Shown in pieces: positions 42,007 through 51,690 of a DNA stretch of 64,000 nucleotides. The translations under genes and the position numbers were made by a program. The stretch spans positions 1 to 64,000 of the forward strand of contig NZ_WWEN01000006.1 in assembly GCF_009857745.1 (NCBI RefSeq), given 5' to 3'. The notes beneath the pieces are model-generated. The model was not told where the DNA came from. It made no database searches and saw only the letters and a list, made by a program, of their open reading frames with translations. The stretch comes from Thalassovita mangrovi (lineage in GTDB: Bacteria; Pseudomonadota; Alphaproteobacteria; Rhodobacterales; Rhodobacteraceae). The stretch's first letter is position 1. Every line of letters begins with the position of its first letter.

Positions 42007-43101
42007 TCAGCCGCGCCTTATCCAGCGGTGCAGGATGTCGGGGCCGAGCGCGCGAGTCTCGCCAAGCTGGAAGCGCGGCGCTTCGGCCAGACGTTCCAGC
42101 CCCATGGCGCCGATCGCGGGCAAGCCCTCGGCTCCGATGGCGAGGCCGGCAGTAAAGCCGATCAGTTCGTCCACCATGTCGTGTGACAGCAGCGAGGCCG
42201 CCAGCGCACCGCCGCCTTCGCAGAACACCCGGGTCAGCCCCTTGTCGCCAAGCGCGCGCAGCAGCGCCCCCGGGTCGATCTGACCGCGCGCCACGTCGCA
42301 GGGGATCAGGGTGGCGCCGAGATCGGTCCAGGTGCGTTGCAGCACCGGGTCGGGATCGGGGCCGTGGCAGATCCAGACCGGCACCTCGCGGGCGGTTTTC
42401 GCCAGGTTGCCCATCAGCGGCACGTCGAGCCGGCGCGACACCACGATGCGGACCGGTTGCCGGTCGATGCCGAGATCGCGCACGGTGAGCGAGGGATCGT
42501 CGGCCCGCGCCGTGCCCGCCCCAACCATTACCGCGTCGTGGCTGGCGCGCAGCCCGTGCACCCATCGCCGCGCCTGCGGCCCGGTGATCCATTTGCTTTC
42601 GCCGGTGGCGGTGGCGATGCGGCCGTCGAAGCTGCTGGCCAGTTTCAACGTCAGGAAGGGACGGCCTTCCTCGGTGCGCAGGAAGAACCCGGCGAGATCG
42701 CGCGCGGCCTCTTCGGCCAGCACGCCGGTGGTGACCTCGATCCCGGCGTCGCGCAGCATGGCGAAACCGCGGCCCGACACGCGCGGATCGCTGTCGGTGA
42801 TCGATGACACCACGCGCGCCACGCCCGCGTTGATCAGCGCCTCTGAACAGGGCGGCGTCTTGCCGTGATGCGCACAGGGTTCCAGGCTGACATAGGCGGT
42901 GGCGCCGCGCGCCAGGTTCCCGGCCTGCGCCAGCGCCTGCGGTTCGGCATGCGGCCGCCCGCCCGGGGCGGTCCAGCCGCGCCCGACGATCCGGCCGTCC
43001 TTCACGATGACGCAGCCCACGGCCGGGTTGGGCCAGGTGTTGCCCTGGCCGCGCCGCCCCAAGCTGAGGGCCAGCGCCATGTAACGGGTATCGTCGTTCA
43101 C
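42007..43101 (-). CDS. ribD: Bifunctional diaminohydroxyphosphoribosylaminopyrimidine deaminase / 5-amino-6-(5-phosphoribosylamino)uracil reductase
   Basis: A 364-residue RibD. The N-terminal deaminase has PHAEPQAL near residue 48 and [15 protein letters not shown] near residue 71, with the zinc His and Cys residues. The C-terminal reductase has [23 protein letters not shown] and [13 protein letters not shown]. It catalyses the second and third steps of riboflavin synthesis. The start overlaps the nrdR stop by 4 bp, the conserved nrdR-ribD pairing. Confidence 0.95.
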   Translation of the reverse strand: MNDDTRYMALALSLGRRGQGNTWPNPAVGCVIVKDGRIVGRGWTAPGGRPHAEPQALAQAGNLARGATAYVSLEPCAHHGKTPPCSEALINAGVARVVSSITDSDPRVSGRGFAMLRDAGIEVTTGVLAEEAARDLAGFFLRTEEGRPFLTLKLASSFDGRIATATGESKWITGPQARRWVHGLRASHDAVMVGAGTARADDPSLTVRDLGIDRQPVRIVVSRRLDVPLMGNLAKTAREVPVWICHGPDPDPVLQRTWTDLGATLIPCDVARGQIDPGALLRALGDKGLTRVFCEGGGALAASLLSHDMVDELIGFTAGLAIGAEGLPAIGAMGLERLAEAPRFQLGETRALGPDILHRWIRRG

Positions 43102-43568
43102 GCCTCGTCGGGGCCTGTGTCGGGGCGCAGTTCGGAGACGAATTTGTCGAAATCATCCGCCGCCTGGAAATTCTTGTAGACGCTGGCGAAGCGCACATAG
43201 GCGACGGTGTCGATCCGCGCCAGGGCCTCCATCACGATTTCGCCGATGGTTTTCGACGGGATGTCGGTTTCGCCCATGCTTTCCAGCCGCCGCACGATGC
43301 CCGAAATCATCTGGTCGATCCGTTCGGGTTCGACGGGGCGTTTCTGCATCGAGATGCGGATCGAGCGTTCCAGCTTGTCGCGGTCGAAATCTTCGCGCCG
43401 GCCGTTCGACTTGATCACCACCAGATCGCGCAGCTGCACCCGTTCATAGGTGGTAAAGCGGCCGCCGCAGGCCGGGCAGAAGCGCCGGCGCCGGATCGCA
43501 ACGTGATCTTCGGCAGGCCGTGAATCCTTCACCTGCGTATCAATATTTCCGCAAAACGGGCAACGCAT
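43098..43568 (-). CDS. nrdR: Transcriptional repressor NrdR
   Basis: A 156-residue protein with an N-terminal zinc ribbon (MRCPFCG...[16 protein letters not shown]) and an ATP-cone domain ([21 protein letters not shown]). NrdR senses dATP/ATP and represses ribonucleotide reductase genes. The upstream region carries a DnaA-box-containing inverted repeat at 43599-43627. Confidence 0.95.
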   Translation of the reverse strand: MRCPFCGNIDTQVKDSRPAEDHVAIRRRRFCPACGGRFTTYERVQLRDLVVIKSNGRREDFDRDKLERSIRISMQKRPVEPERIDQMISGIVRRLESMGETDIPSKTIGEIVMEALARIDTVAYVRFASVYKNFQAADDFDKFVSELRPDTGPDEA

Positions 43569-43598
43569 GGCCGGCCCCCTCTTAAATTACCGCCTCAT

Positions 43599-43627
43599 CC
43601 TGTGGATTTTTTCCACTTATCCACAGG
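43599..43627. promoter_or_regulatory. Inverted repeat with DnaA box upstream of nrdR
   Basis: CCTGTGGA (43599-43606) and TCCACAGG (43620-43627) are perfect 8 bp arms. The right arm contains TTATCCACA (43617-43625), an exact E. coli DnaA box; the left arm gives TGTGGATTT, a two-mismatch copy in the opposite orientation. It lies 31-59 bases before the nrdR ATG, just downstream of a TATAGT -10-like hexamer on the minus strand. Confidence 0.55.
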
Positions 43628-43706
43628 CACTATAGGACAGCCTCTAGGGTTTGGGTAGAGGGAAGTTACGACCACCAGATGACGCGGCGGCACGGGCAGA
43701 AATGAA

Positions 43707-43732
43707 ACAGCCGCGGCGCTTGCCGCGGCTGT
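43707..43732 (-). terminator. Hairpin terminator downstream of the chemoreceptor gene
   Basis: Perfect 11 bp arms ACAGCCGCGGC and GCCGCGGCTGT around a 4-base loop, followed on the minus strand by TTCATTT. It lies 30 bases after the chemoreceptor stop. The T-run is short but the stem is very stable. Confidence 0.7.
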
Positions 43733-43762
43733 TCTGGTTTTCCTGAACGGATCTTAGCCGGA

Positions 43763-45421
43763 TCAGGACGCGGCCTTGAAATCGACCACGTCCTCGTCGC
43801 TGTCCGCGGTGTCGAGATCGATCAGCGGCTTGGCTTCGCCGGTCTCGTCCTCGCCGTCGAGATCGGCATCGGCGGCCTCGGCCTGGTCGGCCTGTTCACC
43901 CGCTTCCCCTGCCCCGCAATCGTCGGTCTGGAAGAAGCCGATCACCTCGGCCAGGTGTTCGGCCTGGCCCAGAAGTTCGGTCGCCGCCGCCGACAGTTCC
44001 TCCGACGCCGAGGTGTTGGATTGGGTCACGCCGTCCAGCCGCTGCACCGATTCATTGATCTGCACCGACCCGATCGCCAGTTCGCGCGACGACGCGGTGA
44101 TGTCGCTGACCAGCGAGGAGGTCTTTTCGATATTGGGTACCAAGGCTTCCAGCATCTCGCCCGCCTTGGTCGCGGTGGACACTGTGTTGGCCGACATCGC
44201 CGATATTTCCGCCGCCGCCTGCTGGCTGTTCTCGGCCAGCTTGCGCACTTCGGAGGCCACCACCGCGAAGCCGCGGCCATGTTCGCCGGCGCGGGCGGCC
44301 TCAACGGCAGCGTTCAGCGCCAGAAGGTCGGTCCGGCGGGCGATTTCCTGCAGCACCATGATGCGTTCGCCGATGGTCTGCATCGCCGCGACCGCCTCGG
44401 ACACCGTGGTGCCGGACAGCTTGGCGTCATGCGCGGCTTTCGCCGCGATTTCCTCGGTCGTGGCGGCGTTTTCCGAGCTCGACGAGATGTTGGCCGACAT
44501 CTGCTCCACCGCGGTCGACACTTCCTCGGTCGATCCGGCCTGGACCGAAGCGCCCTCGGACAGGCTTTCGGAGGTGCCCGACACCTGGTTGGCCCCGGCG
44601 ACGAGGTTGCTCACCGCCGAAGACACGTTGTCGACGGTTTCGCGCAGCCGCAGCACCATGTCGTTCTGGGCGTTCAGCAGGTCGCTGAGTTCGTTATTGC
44701 CGGTCACCGTCGCGGTGCTGCGCAGATCGCCCGAGGCCACCTGGCGCGCCAGCGCGATCGAGCGGTTCAGCCCCGTCGACAGGTTGCGGATGATCAGCGT
44801 CGAGGACACCAGCATCAGCGCGACCGCCACGCCCATGGCCGCAAACATGTTGCGGCGCACCTCGGCATAGTCCGCCCGCGCCTGTTCCACCGCCTGGTCC
44901 ATTTCCGCGGCATAGGCGGCTTCGATCTGGGTCGCCAGGCCCTTCATCTTGTCCATCGTCGGATTGACGCCGAAATGATAGACCTCGTTCGCCCGCTCAT
45001 CGCCGTCCAGTTCGTATTCGACGGCGCCGTGGGTGTATTGGGTAAAGCGCTTCACCTGGCTGCCCATGCGCTTGAGCGGCTTTTGCAGCTCTTCGCCGGA
45101 ATAAGTCTTCATCTCTTCGAGGATCGCGACGGCCTGGTCCGCGTTGTCGTTCAGGCTCTTGCGCAGGGTCGGGACCCGTTCGGGGTCTTCTTCGCCACCG
45201 GCCCAGCCGATCAGGATATTGGCCGCATCGATCTGCATGTCCCGCGTCAGAACCAGCAGGCCCCGCGCATCCAGCAGATGCGCCGTCTTGACCTGCACGA
45301 TCTCTTCCATCTTGGTATTGGCCTTTTGCAGCGCCGTGACTGCCAGGAACATGCTGCCCGCGAAAATCAGAAATACCGCCGCGAATGTCGCGACCAGGCG
45401 GGTTTTTAATGTGAAGCGCAT
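43763..45421 (-). CDS. Methyl-accepting chemotaxis protein
   Basis: A 552-residue chemoreceptor. TM1 is about residues 8-32, a periplasmic four-helix-bundle-type sensor is about 33-190, and TM2 is about 192-215. A HAMP domain follows, then the cytoplasmic signalling domain whose hairpin tip includes [35 protein letters not shown]. The C-terminal 50 residues are very acidic and do not end in a CheR-binding pentapeptide. GGAGGAG precedes ATG 45421. No che or fla genes are nearby, so it is an orphan receptor. Confidence 0.93.
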   Translation of the reverse strand: MRFTLKTRLVATFAAVFLIFAGSMFLAVTALQKANTKMEEIVQVKTAHLLDARGLLVLTRDMQIDAANILIGWAGGEEDPERVPTLRKSLNDNADQAVAILEEMKTYSGEELQKPLKRMGSQVKRFTQYTHGAVEYELDGDERANEVYHFGVNPTMDKMKGLATQIEAAYAAEMDQAVEQARADYAEVRRNMFAAMGVAVALMLVSSTLIIRNLSTGLNRSIALARQVASGDLRSTATVTGNNELSDLLNAQNDMVLRLRETVDNVSSAVSNLVAGANQVSGTSESLSEGASVQAGSTEEVSTAVEQMSANISSSSENAATTEEIAAKAAHDAKLSGTTVSEAVAAMQTIGERIMVLQEIARRTDLLALNAAVEAARAGEHGRGFAVVASEVRKLAENSQQAAAEISAMSANTVSTATKAGEMLEALVPNIEKTSSLVSDITASSRELAIGSVQINESVQRLDGVTQSNTSASEELSAAATELLGQAEHLAEVIGFFQTDDCGAGEAGEQADQAEAADADLDGEDETGEAKPLIDLDTADSDEDVVDFKAAS

Positions 45422-45749
45422 CGAATCTCCTCCAGCTTCCAAATAGGAGGATCAGAGGAGAAATCCGGCGTGTCCCCTCCTGCGGCCAAAGCCGCCCCCC
45501 CGGGACTTGCGCGGGATAAACAATATGGGATCGCACCCAATCACTCTAATCACTCAACGCCTATGGCGTCAGAAGAGGGGAACGACGGGATTTGGGGAGT
45601 TTTGAGCAAATCGCGCGGTATGCGGGCGAAACTATCCGCAATGATAGCCGCCTTCCCATCATAAAGGCGTATATTTTCATCTTTTGCGCGCAAAAAATCG
45701 GCAAGCCCCAGTATAGGACGTCCCGCGCGGCGAGCTTCGGCGCGGGCGC
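45422..45749. other. Intergenic region between chemoreceptor and hydrolase-OsmC genes
   Basis: This 328-base stretch has lower GC in its middle. It should hold the chemoreceptor promoter (minus strand), but I see no convincing -35/-10 pair. Short open frames have no ribosome-binding site or motif. Confidence 0.5.
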
Positions 45750-46976
45750 TCAGCCCTCTTCCGGCCGCAGCACCGTTTCGATGACCGAGGCGTTATGCAG
45801 CGTCTTGTGCACAGGGCAGCGGTCGGCGATGCGCAGCAGCTTCTGCCGCTCCTCGTCGCTCAGATCGCCCACCAGCCGGATGTCGCGGCGGAATACGTCG
45901 ATCTTGTCGCTGCCCTTGGCGGGATCGATTTCTTCGCCATGGCGCTTGTCATGGGTGATTTCGACCGACACATGTTCCAGCGGAAGTTTCTTGAATCGCG
46001 CATAGATGCGGATGGTCATCGCGGTGCACGCACCCAGCCCGGCGGCGAGGAACTGATACGGGTTGGGACCCAGGTCGGTGCCGCCCATTTCCTGCGGTTC
46101 ATCGGCCAGCATGTGGTGGCGCCCGGCGATATTGACGTCCTGCAGGAAACCCGAGGCGTCGGCCTCCGACACCCGGACCACGCCGTCGGGTGCGTGTTGG
46201 GGAAAATCCTCCTCGATCAGATCGAGATAACGCCCGGCCCAGGTGGCGATGGTGTCGGCGACGTATTCGGCATCCGCCTCCGCCGTGATCAGGTGATCGG
46301 CATCGTCCAGCGTGACGAAGGATTTGGGGTGCATGGCGGCGGCAAAAATTTCCGCCGCGTTGTCGATCCCCACGACGGTGTCGCGCGGCGCGTGCAGCAC
46401 CAGCAGCGCCTTTTTCATCGCGTGGATCGCCGGGCCCATCTTCTGCGCCTCCAGATCGTCGAGGAACTGGCTGCAGATGGTGAAATCGCGTCCGGCCAGA
46501 TGCACCTGCGCCTTGCCCTTTTGCCGGATGTCTTCGACCCGGGCGCCGAAATTGTCCGTCACATGGGCCGGATCGAAGGGTGCGCCGATGGTGGCGACGG
46601 CGCGGGCCGAAGGAATGTCGCCCGCCGCCTTCAGCATCGCCGCCCCGCCCAGCGAATGGCCGATCAGCAATTGCGGCGCCATCAGCTTTTGCTCCAGCGC
46701 GCTTGCGGCCAGCAGCAGGTCGGCGACGTTGGTGGTGAAATTTGTATTGGCGAATTCGCCCTCGGAATGGCCCAGCCCGGTGAAATCGAAGCGCAACACG
46801 GCAATGCCCTGCGCCGCCAGCCGCGACGCGATGCGCCGCGCCGCCGGGATGTCCTTGGAACAGGTGAAGCAATGGGCGAACAGCGCGGTGGCGCAGACCT
46901 TGCCCTCGGGCAGGTCGAGCCGCGCCGCGAGCGTGCTGCCGTCATGGCCGGTGAAGCTGAAACGTTCGGATTTCAT
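45750..46976 (-). CDS. Alpha/beta hydrolase-OsmC fusion protein
   Basis: A 408-residue bifunctional protein. Residues 1-260 are an alpha/beta hydrolase with nucleophile LLIGHSLGGAAM near residue 105, an acid in APRDTVVGIDNA and His in DDADHLITA. Residues 270-408 are an OsmC-type peroxide reductase with FLAAGLGACTAMTIRIYARFKKL and LRIADRCPVHKTL (the two redox cysteines). Such fusions are known and are thought to handle organic or acyl peroxides, though the combined reaction is not established. Confidence 0.9.
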   Translation of the reverse strand: MKSERFSFTGHDGSTLAARLDLPEGKVCATALFAHCFTCSKDIPAARRIASRLAAQGIAVLRFDFTGLGHSEGEFANTNFTTNVADLLLAASALEQKLMAPQLLIGHSLGGAAMLKAAGDIPSARAVATIGAPFDPAHVTDNFGARVEDIRQKGKAQVHLAGRDFTICSQFLDDLEAQKMGPAIHAMKKALLVLHAPRDTVVGIDNAAEIFAAAMHPKSFVTLDDADHLITAEADAEYVADTIATWAGRYLDLIEEDFPQHAPDGVVRVSEADASGFLQDVNIAGRHHMLADEPQEMGGTDLGPNPYQFLAAGLGACTAMTIRIYARFKKLPLEHVSVEITHDKRHGEEIDPAKGSDKIDVFRRDIRLVGDLSDEERQKLLRIADRCPVHKTLHNASVIETVLRPEEG

Positions 46977-47061
46977 CAGTCGATTCCCTTGGGCGTTCGC
47001 GGGCCACTATGGGGAAAATCGGGCCCGCGCAAAGGGGCTCGCGCGCCTTTTCACCGAATTG

Positions 47062-47481
47062 TCAGGATGACAGGTGCGCCACCACCTGGCGGCTGTGCCG
47101 CGCGTCGCGGTGTTCGAACAGGTAGATGCCCTGCCAGGTGCCCAGCACCGGGCGGCCGCCACTGACCGGGATCGACAAGGACACCGGCATCATCGCCGCC
47201 TTGATATGGGCAGGCATGTCGTCGGGGCCCTCATAGGTGTGGGTCAGGTAGGACATCGACGGGTCAGTGGTGGGCGGCACCAAGCGGTGGAAGAAATTGC
47301 GCAGGTCGGTCTGCACCTCGGGGTCGGCGTTTTCCTGGATCAGCAAGCTGCAGGAGGTGTGGCGCACGAACAGCGTCAGCAGCCCGTCGCGCCGGGGCTG
47401 CTCACCCGTCCATCGGACGACCTCGCGGGTGAATTCGTAAAGCCCCTGTCCGCGGGTGGCGATGTCGAAGCTGGTCTGCAT
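47062..47481 (-). CDS. YjbQ-family protein (UPF0047)
   Basis: A 139-residue protein with LFVRHTSCSLLIQENADPEVQTDLRNFF near residue 41, YEGPDDMPAHIKAAMM near residue 84, and LGTWQGIYLFEHRDARHSRQVVAHL at the end. This is the standard length and signature. E. coli YjbQ can act as a weak thiamine-phosphate synthase, but its natural role is unclear. It ends one base before the HlyU-like gene's region, on the same strand. Confidence 0.92.
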   Translation of the reverse strand: MQTSFDIATRGQGLYEFTREVVRWTGEQPRRDGLLTLFVRHTSCSLLIQENADPEVQTDLRNFFHRLVPPTTDPSMSYLTHTYEGPDDMPAHIKAAMMPVSLSIPVSGGRPVLGTWQGIYLFEHRDARHSRQVVAHLSS

Positions 47482-47482
47482 C

Positions 47483-47767
47483 TCAGCGGAACACGCCCTC
47501 GCCCATCTGGTCGATGAAGACCTTCGCCTTGCGCAGGCTCATGCTGCGCGCCTCGTCCTCCGACTGCACGGTGTCGGCGCGGATCATCATGTGGGTCTTC
47601 AGCTCGCCCCCCACTTCCTTTTCGATCCGGGCGGCGATGCGAAAACCGCCCTCTCCCGGCATCGGGTCGGGGAAGATGAGGAAGCCTTTGTAATCCTCGG
47701 GCTGCGCTGCGGGTTTGGCCTTGGGCTTCGACCGACCGGCGCCGAAGAGTTTGGAAAGCAGTGACAT
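47483..47767 (-). CDS. HlyU-family protein
   Basis: A 94-residue protein from ATG 47767: MSLLSKLFGAGRSKPKAKPAA, then YKGFLIFPDPMPGEGGFRIAARIEKEV, THMMIRADTV and KAKVFIDQMGEGVF. It matches the small HlyU family of Alphaproteobacteria, a name shared with the Vibrio haemolysin regulator although no HTH is visible here. Function unknown. The stop lies just before the YjbQ start on the same strand. Confidence 0.82.
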   Translation of the reverse strand: MSLLSKLFGAGRSKPKAKPAAQPEDYKGFLIFPDPMPGEGGFRIAARIEKEVGGELKTHMMIRADTVQSEDEARSMSLRKAKVFIDQMGEGVFR

Positions 47768-47841
47768 AGGGTGATCCCGTTGGTTCCGTTTGCGCGCCAG
47801 TGTGCGGGCTGCAGCGGTTGGGGGCAAGGGGGCGCGACCCG

Positions 47842-48384
47842 CTATTCCGGTACCAGCCAGCCCCGGTAGCGGATCAGCACCCCCAGGACGGGAAGCGCGG
47901 CCGAGACGTCGAAGCGGATGCGGCCCGCCTCATCGACGCCTTCGCGCGTGCTGCTTTTCGGGGCGATCCATCGCGGCAGCGGCAGGCCGAGCACGGCGAT
48001 GCGGCTGATGGCGAGGGTCAGCCCCTGATCATCGATGTCCGGCACCATGGTGACGCGGAACGGGCCGAAACCTTCGACCACCGCCCTGCGCCGCGCGTCA
48101 AAGCGCAGGCTGGAAACGGTTGCGTCGCCGCCGAAATCCCGGCGCCATTGCGTCAGGCCGGAAACGGTGCGCATCTCGAGCCGGATCGCTATGCCCTGCC
48201 CCGCCGGGGGGAAGCCGCCAAGACGCAGCAGCAGGCCGACAAGCGCCCCGCGCCCGCGGGTGATGTCGCATTGTCCGGCAAAGCTGCGCGCCCCCGCCCC
48301 GGAATGGAAATCGGCAAGCGGTCCCGGCAGGATCAGACCCCGGGCCTTGGCCGCCCGCAGGAAAGGATCGTCCGCTTCCGTCAT
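47842..48384 (-). CDS. DUF4166-family protein
   Basis: A 180-residue protein with FHSGAGARSFAGQCDITRGRGAL near residue 26 and a C-terminal segment WIAPKSSTREGVDEAGRIRFDVSAALPVLGVLIRYRGWL, typical of DUF4166. The ATG at 48384 overlaps the stop of the DCC-family gene by 4 bp. Function unknown; the pairing with a DCC protein suggests a membrane or redox-linked role. Confidence 0.8.
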   Translation of the reverse strand: MTEADDPFLRAAKARGLILPGPLADFHSGAGARSFAGQCDITRGRGALVGLLLRLGGFPPAGQGIAIRLEMRTVSGLTQWRRDFGGDATVSSLRFDARRRAVVEGFGPFRVTMVPDIDDQGLTLAISRIAVLGLPLPRWIAPKSSTREGVDEAGRIRFDVSAALPVLGVLIRYRGWLVPE

Positions 48385-48836
48385 CCCCATCCCGTGGGCA
48401 GAAAGCGGGATTTCACCTGCTCGTCGGGGATCATGCAGGCGTCGTAGCGGCCGAAGATGCGATAACGGTTGCGCGCGATGAGGTGATAAAGCGGATGCTT
48501 GAGCGGCCCCGGCAGGAACCGGCACAGCGCCGGCACGCGCCAGACACCGCCAAGGGCCCGCATCGCGGCGGCAAAGACATCGAGCCGCGTGAAGATGCGG
48601 CCGCCGACGATGACCAGGTTGGTTTCGTAATCCGTCGTGGGCAGGCCGAGCGCCCGGTACATCGCCGTTCCCAGCGGCGACTGGGCCGTGGCGAAGCGGA
48701 ACCGGCCGGATTTGTCATGGCGCAGCATGAACCGGAAGAAGCCCGAGCAGAGCACGCATTCGCCATCGAACACGATCACATCGCAATCGCCAAGCACCTG
48801 CTGCAGATCGTCGGGGAGCGCGGCGACAGGCGTCAT
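48381..48836 (-). CDS. DCC-family thiol-disulfide oxidoreductase-like protein (DUF393)
   Basis: A 151-residue protein with the family motif FDGECVLCSGFFRFMLRHD near residue 19, where Asp-Gly-x-Cys-x-x-Cys resembles a thioredoxin active site, and AALRALGGVWRVPALCRFLPGPLKHPLYHLIARNRYRIFG, the usual C-terminal block. Substrate unknown. Confidence 0.88.
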   Translation of the reverse strand: MTPVAALPDDLQQVLGDCDVIVFDGECVLCSGFFRFMLRHDKSGRFRFATAQSPLGTAMYRALGLPTTDYETNLVIVGGRIFTRLDVFAAAMRALGGVWRVPALCRFLPGPLKHPLYHLIARNRYRIFGRYDACMIPDEQVKSRFLPTGWG

Positions 48837-49122
48837 GCCGCACCTTTGGGGGAATCATGGCATTTCGAATCTATCGATGGATGTGAAGACCGCAACATGC
48901 GGCGAGTATTGATCCGGCTGTTGCCGACGTCAACGCCGTCTGGCGGGCATGTTGGTTTTGGACAAGGGGTGCACCCCCGGCCCGGAACAAGGCCGCAGGC
49001 CGCCGGGCCAGCCCACGGTCCGGCGCTGGCCCGGCTACCCTCATCATAGCGCGCGTTTCCGAGCGTTTTGCGACGGATTTCCCAGGCCGGATGGTGCGTG
49101 CGAGCACTCACCCTACGAAATA
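48837..49122. other. Intergenic region between the DCC gene and the rpoD-proximal orphan gene
   Basis: This 286-base stretch holds GC-rich palindromic sequence around 48975-49040 (GGCCCGG and related repeats). It probably serves as promoter for the DCC operon and terminator for the orphan gene. No gene is seen. Confidence 0.5.
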
Positions 49123-49560
49123 CTAATCATAGAGCCCTGGCCAAAGAGGGAGACTAGACCTCGTTAGTGAACGCTTCAATTCAGCACGATCAAGTACGAC
49201 GCCACCACCAGAATCCGCTATTTTATACTGCGGTGGCTCAATCCACGTTAGCGTTTCTGTAGCCGTTTCGTCATCAAGCTCCGAAACAAGATCTGAAACG
49301 AGGCGCCCATGCAGGAACGGATGGTGCCCAACCAGTACCTCCCCGGGGCGGCCATTGACAGAAAGGCCTTTTTGCTTGTTGAGCGTTGGTAGCAACTCCG
49401 AAACGTTGCAGTAGCGCTGCTCGTAGATTACTTCCGCAATAGAGCGAACAAAGTGAGCCGAGCGTCTAGGAGAAATGATGGCGGCAATTACGTTGTGATT
49501 CCCAATGGGGGGATAGCCCGCGTACTCCCAACTAAGAAGCCATGCACGCTTTCCCACCAT
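49123..49560 (-). CDS. Hypothetical protein in low-GC sequence next to rpoD
   Basis: A 145-residue protein beginning MVGKRAWLLSWEYAGYPP, with SPRRSAHFVRSIAEVIYEQRY near residue 31 and LTWIEPPQYKIADSGGG near residue 104. AGGGAGG stands 7 bases before the ATG, so translation is well supported. Its sequence is close to 50% GC, against roughly 65% for neighbours, and codon use differs, which suggests recent transfer. It lies only 14 bases after the rpoD stop on the same strand, so rpoD readthrough would express it. I do not recognise the family; similar orphan genes occur in accessory regions. Confidence 0.7.
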   Translation of the reverse strand: MVGKRAWLLSWEYAGYPPIGNHNVIAAIISPRRSAHFVRSIAEVIYEQRYCNVSELLPTLNKQKGLSVNGRPGEVLVGHHPFLHGRLVSDLVSELDDETATETLTWIEPPQYKIADSGGGVVLDRAELKRSLTRSSLPLWPGLYD

Positions 49561-49574
49561 TGAGACGCCTCCCT

Positions 49575-51578
49575 TTACTGATCCAGGAAGCTCCGCAGCT
49601 TCCGGCTCCGGCTGGGGTGCTTCAACTTCCGCAGCGCCTTGGCCTCGATCTGACGGATCCGTTCGCGGGTCACGCTGAACTGCTGGCCGACTTCTTCCAG
49701 CGTGTGATCGGTGTTCATGCCGATGCCGAAGCGCATCCGCAGCACCCGTTCCTCACGCGGCGTCAGCGAGGCCAGAACCCGGGTCGTGGTTTCCTTCAGG
49801 TTTTCCTGAATGGCGGAATCCAGCGGCAGGACGGCGTTCTTGTCCTCGATGAAATCGCCCAGCTGGCTGTCTTCCTCGTCCCCGATCGGGGTTTCGAGGC
49901 TGATCGGTTCCTTGGCGATCTTCATCACCTTGCGGACCTTTTCCAGCGGCATCTGCAGCTTTTCGGCCAATTCTTCCGGCGTCGGTTCGCGGCCGATCTC
50001 GTGCAGCATCTGACGGCCGGTGCGGACCAGCTTGTTGATCGTTTCGATCATGTGCACCGGGATACGGATGGTGCGGGCCTGATCGGCGATCGAGCGGGTG
50101 ATCGCCTGACGGATCCACCAGGTCGCATAGGTCGAGAACTTGTAGCCGCGGCGGTATTCGAATTTATCGACCGCCTTCATCAGGCCGATATTGCCTTCCT
50201 GGATCAGGTCGAGGAATTGCAGGCCGCGATTGGTGTATTTCTTGGCGATCGAGATCACCAGGCGCAGGTTCGCCTCGACCATTTCCTTCTTGGCCTGGCG
50301 GGCTTCTTTTTCGCCCTTCTGGACCTGGGACACGATGCGGCGGAATTCCGAGATGTCGAGGCCGACATACTGGCCGACCTGCGCCATGTCGTTGCGCAGT
50401 TCCTCGACCTTGTCCGCGGAGCGTTCGATCAGCGCCTGCCAGCCGCGGCCGGGTTTCTGCGACATATCGTCGAGCCAGCTCGGATCGAGTTCGCGGCCGC
50501 GATATTCCTCGATGAATTCGCGGCGGTTGATGCGGGCCTGGTCGGCCAGCTTCACCATCGCGGAATCGATCTGCATGATGCGGCGGTTGATGCCGTAAAG
50601 CTGGTCGATCAGCGCCTCGATCCGGTTGTTATGCAGGTGCAGCCCGTTCACCAGTTCGACGATTTCCGAGCGCAGCTTCTGGTAGGTCGCTTCTTCCTGT
50701 TCCGAGAAGCTGTCGTCTTCGTTCAGGGTCGCGGCGATCCGCAGGTCCTGCATTTCCGACAGGTGTTCGAAATCCTCGGCGATGCGGTTCAGCGTATCGA
50801 GCACGCGCTGTTTCAGCGCCGCTTCCATCGCGGCCAGCGACATGTTGGCCTGTTCGTCGTCATCCTCGTCGTCGTCGTCGCTGCGGATCGGGTTGCCGTC
50901 GGCATCCAGTTCCGGCTCGGCCGATTTTTCCTTCGGGGCCGAGGTCACATTGGCCGCCTCGACCACGGGTTCGGCGCCCTCGCCTTCTTCGTCCATCTGG
51001 TTGCCGAAGGTGGTTTCCAGATCGATCACGTCGCGCAGCAGGATGTCTTCGGACAGAAGTTCGTCGCGCCAGATGGTGATCGCCTGGAAGGTCAGCGGGC
51101 TTTCGCACAGCCCCTGGATCATCGTGTTGCGGCCGGCCTCGATGCGTTTCGCGATGGCGATTTCGCCTTCGCGCGACAGCAGTTCGACCGATCCCATTTC
51201 GCGCAGATACATCCGCACCGGGTCGTCGGTGCGATCCAGCTTTTCGGCGCCGCCCGAGGACAGCGCCACTTCGCCCCGGTTCGACGACACGTCGACCACG
51301 GCGGTGGATTTCTGTTCCTCTTCCTCGGCCTCTTCGTCCTCGATGATGTTGATGCCCATTTCGGACAGCATCGACATCACGTCTTCGATCTGTTCCGACG
51401 ACACCTGGTCGGGCGGCAGCACCTGGTTGAGCTGGTCATAGGTGATGTAGCCCTTTTCGCGCGCCTCGGCGATCATCCGTTTGACGGCGGCCTGGCTCAT
51501 ATCGAGCGAAACTTCGGCGTCCTGATCGTCGGGTTTGCGGTCTTCGGTGTCTTTGGCAGCCATGTAGTTCTCCTGCAC
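49575..51578 (-). CDS. rpoD: RNA polymerase primary sigma factor RpoD (sigma-70)
   Basis: A 667-residue protein with the complete sigma-70 layout. Region 1.1 is at the N-terminus, region 1.2 is [29 protein letters not shown] near residue 115, a long acidic non-conserved insert follows, and regions 2.1-2.4 contain [49 protein letters not shown]. Region 3 has [12 protein letters not shown], and region 4.2 has [31 protein letters not shown]. It is the housekeeping sigma factor, placed downstream of dnaG. The intergenic region has a GANTC cluster. Confidence 0.98.
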   Translation of the reverse strand: MQENYMAAKDTEDRKPDDQDAEVSLDMSQAAVKRMIAEAREKGYITYDQLNQVLPPDQVSSEQIEDVMSMLSEMGINIIEDEEAEEEEQKSTAVVDVSSNRGEVALSSGGAEKLDRTDDPVRMYLREMGSVELLSREGEIAIAKRIEAGRNTMIQGLCESPLTFQAITIWRDELLSEDILLRDVIDLETTFGNQMDEEGEGAEPVVEAANVTSAPKEKSAEPELDADGNPIRSDDDDEDDDEQANMSLAAMEAALKQRVLDTLNRIAEDFEHLSEMQDLRIAATLNEDDSFSEQEEATYQKLRSEIVELVNGLHLHNNRIEALIDQLYGINRRIMQIDSAMVKLADQARINRREFIEEYRGRELDPSWLDDMSQKPGRGWQALIERSADKVEELRNDMAQVGQYVGLDISEFRRIVSQVQKGEKEARQAKKEMVEANLRLVISIAKKYTNRGLQFLDLIQEGNIGLMKAVDKFEYRRGYKFSTYATWWIRQAITRSIADQARTIRIPVHMIETINKLVRTGRQMLHEIGREPTPEELAEKLQMPLEKVRKVMKIAKEPISLETPIGDEEDSQLGDFIEDKNAVLPLDSAIQENLKETTTRVLASLTPREERVLRMRFGIGMNTDHTLEEVGQQFSVTRERIRQIEAKALRKLKHPSRSRKLRSFLDQ

Positions 51579-51604
51579 GGGCAGTTAGCTCGGACATGTC
51601 GGGT

Positions 51605-51644
51605 GATTCGTTAACCCGAATCAATAGCGCGAATCTGTGATTCG
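51605..51644. promoter_or_regulatory. Cluster of four GANTC sites in two palindromes upstream of rpoD
   Basis: GATTC (51605-51609), GAATC (51618-51622), GAATC (51631-51635) and GATTC (51639-51643) form two inverted repeats, GATTCG-N6-CGAATC and CGAATC-N3-GATTCG. GANTC is the CcrM methylation site of Alphaproteobacteria. The cluster lies 27-66 bases before the rpoD ATG. Confidence 0.6.
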
Positions 51645-51690
51645 GAAACCCGTTTACCCGTATTTCTTTCCTAATTCTTCACCAAAACGG

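Noticed and set aside
34000-43800. FMN riboswitch upstream of a rib gene
   Set aside because: The leaders of ribE, ribBX and nrdR-ribD are short and show none of the conserved FMN-aptamer blocks.
49542-51614. 690-codon plus-strand open frame antisense to rpoD
   Set aside because: It is the mirror of rpoD caused by high GC and codon bias. It has no motif, is rich in His/Arg/Asp as expected of an antisense frame, and lacks a ribosome-binding site.
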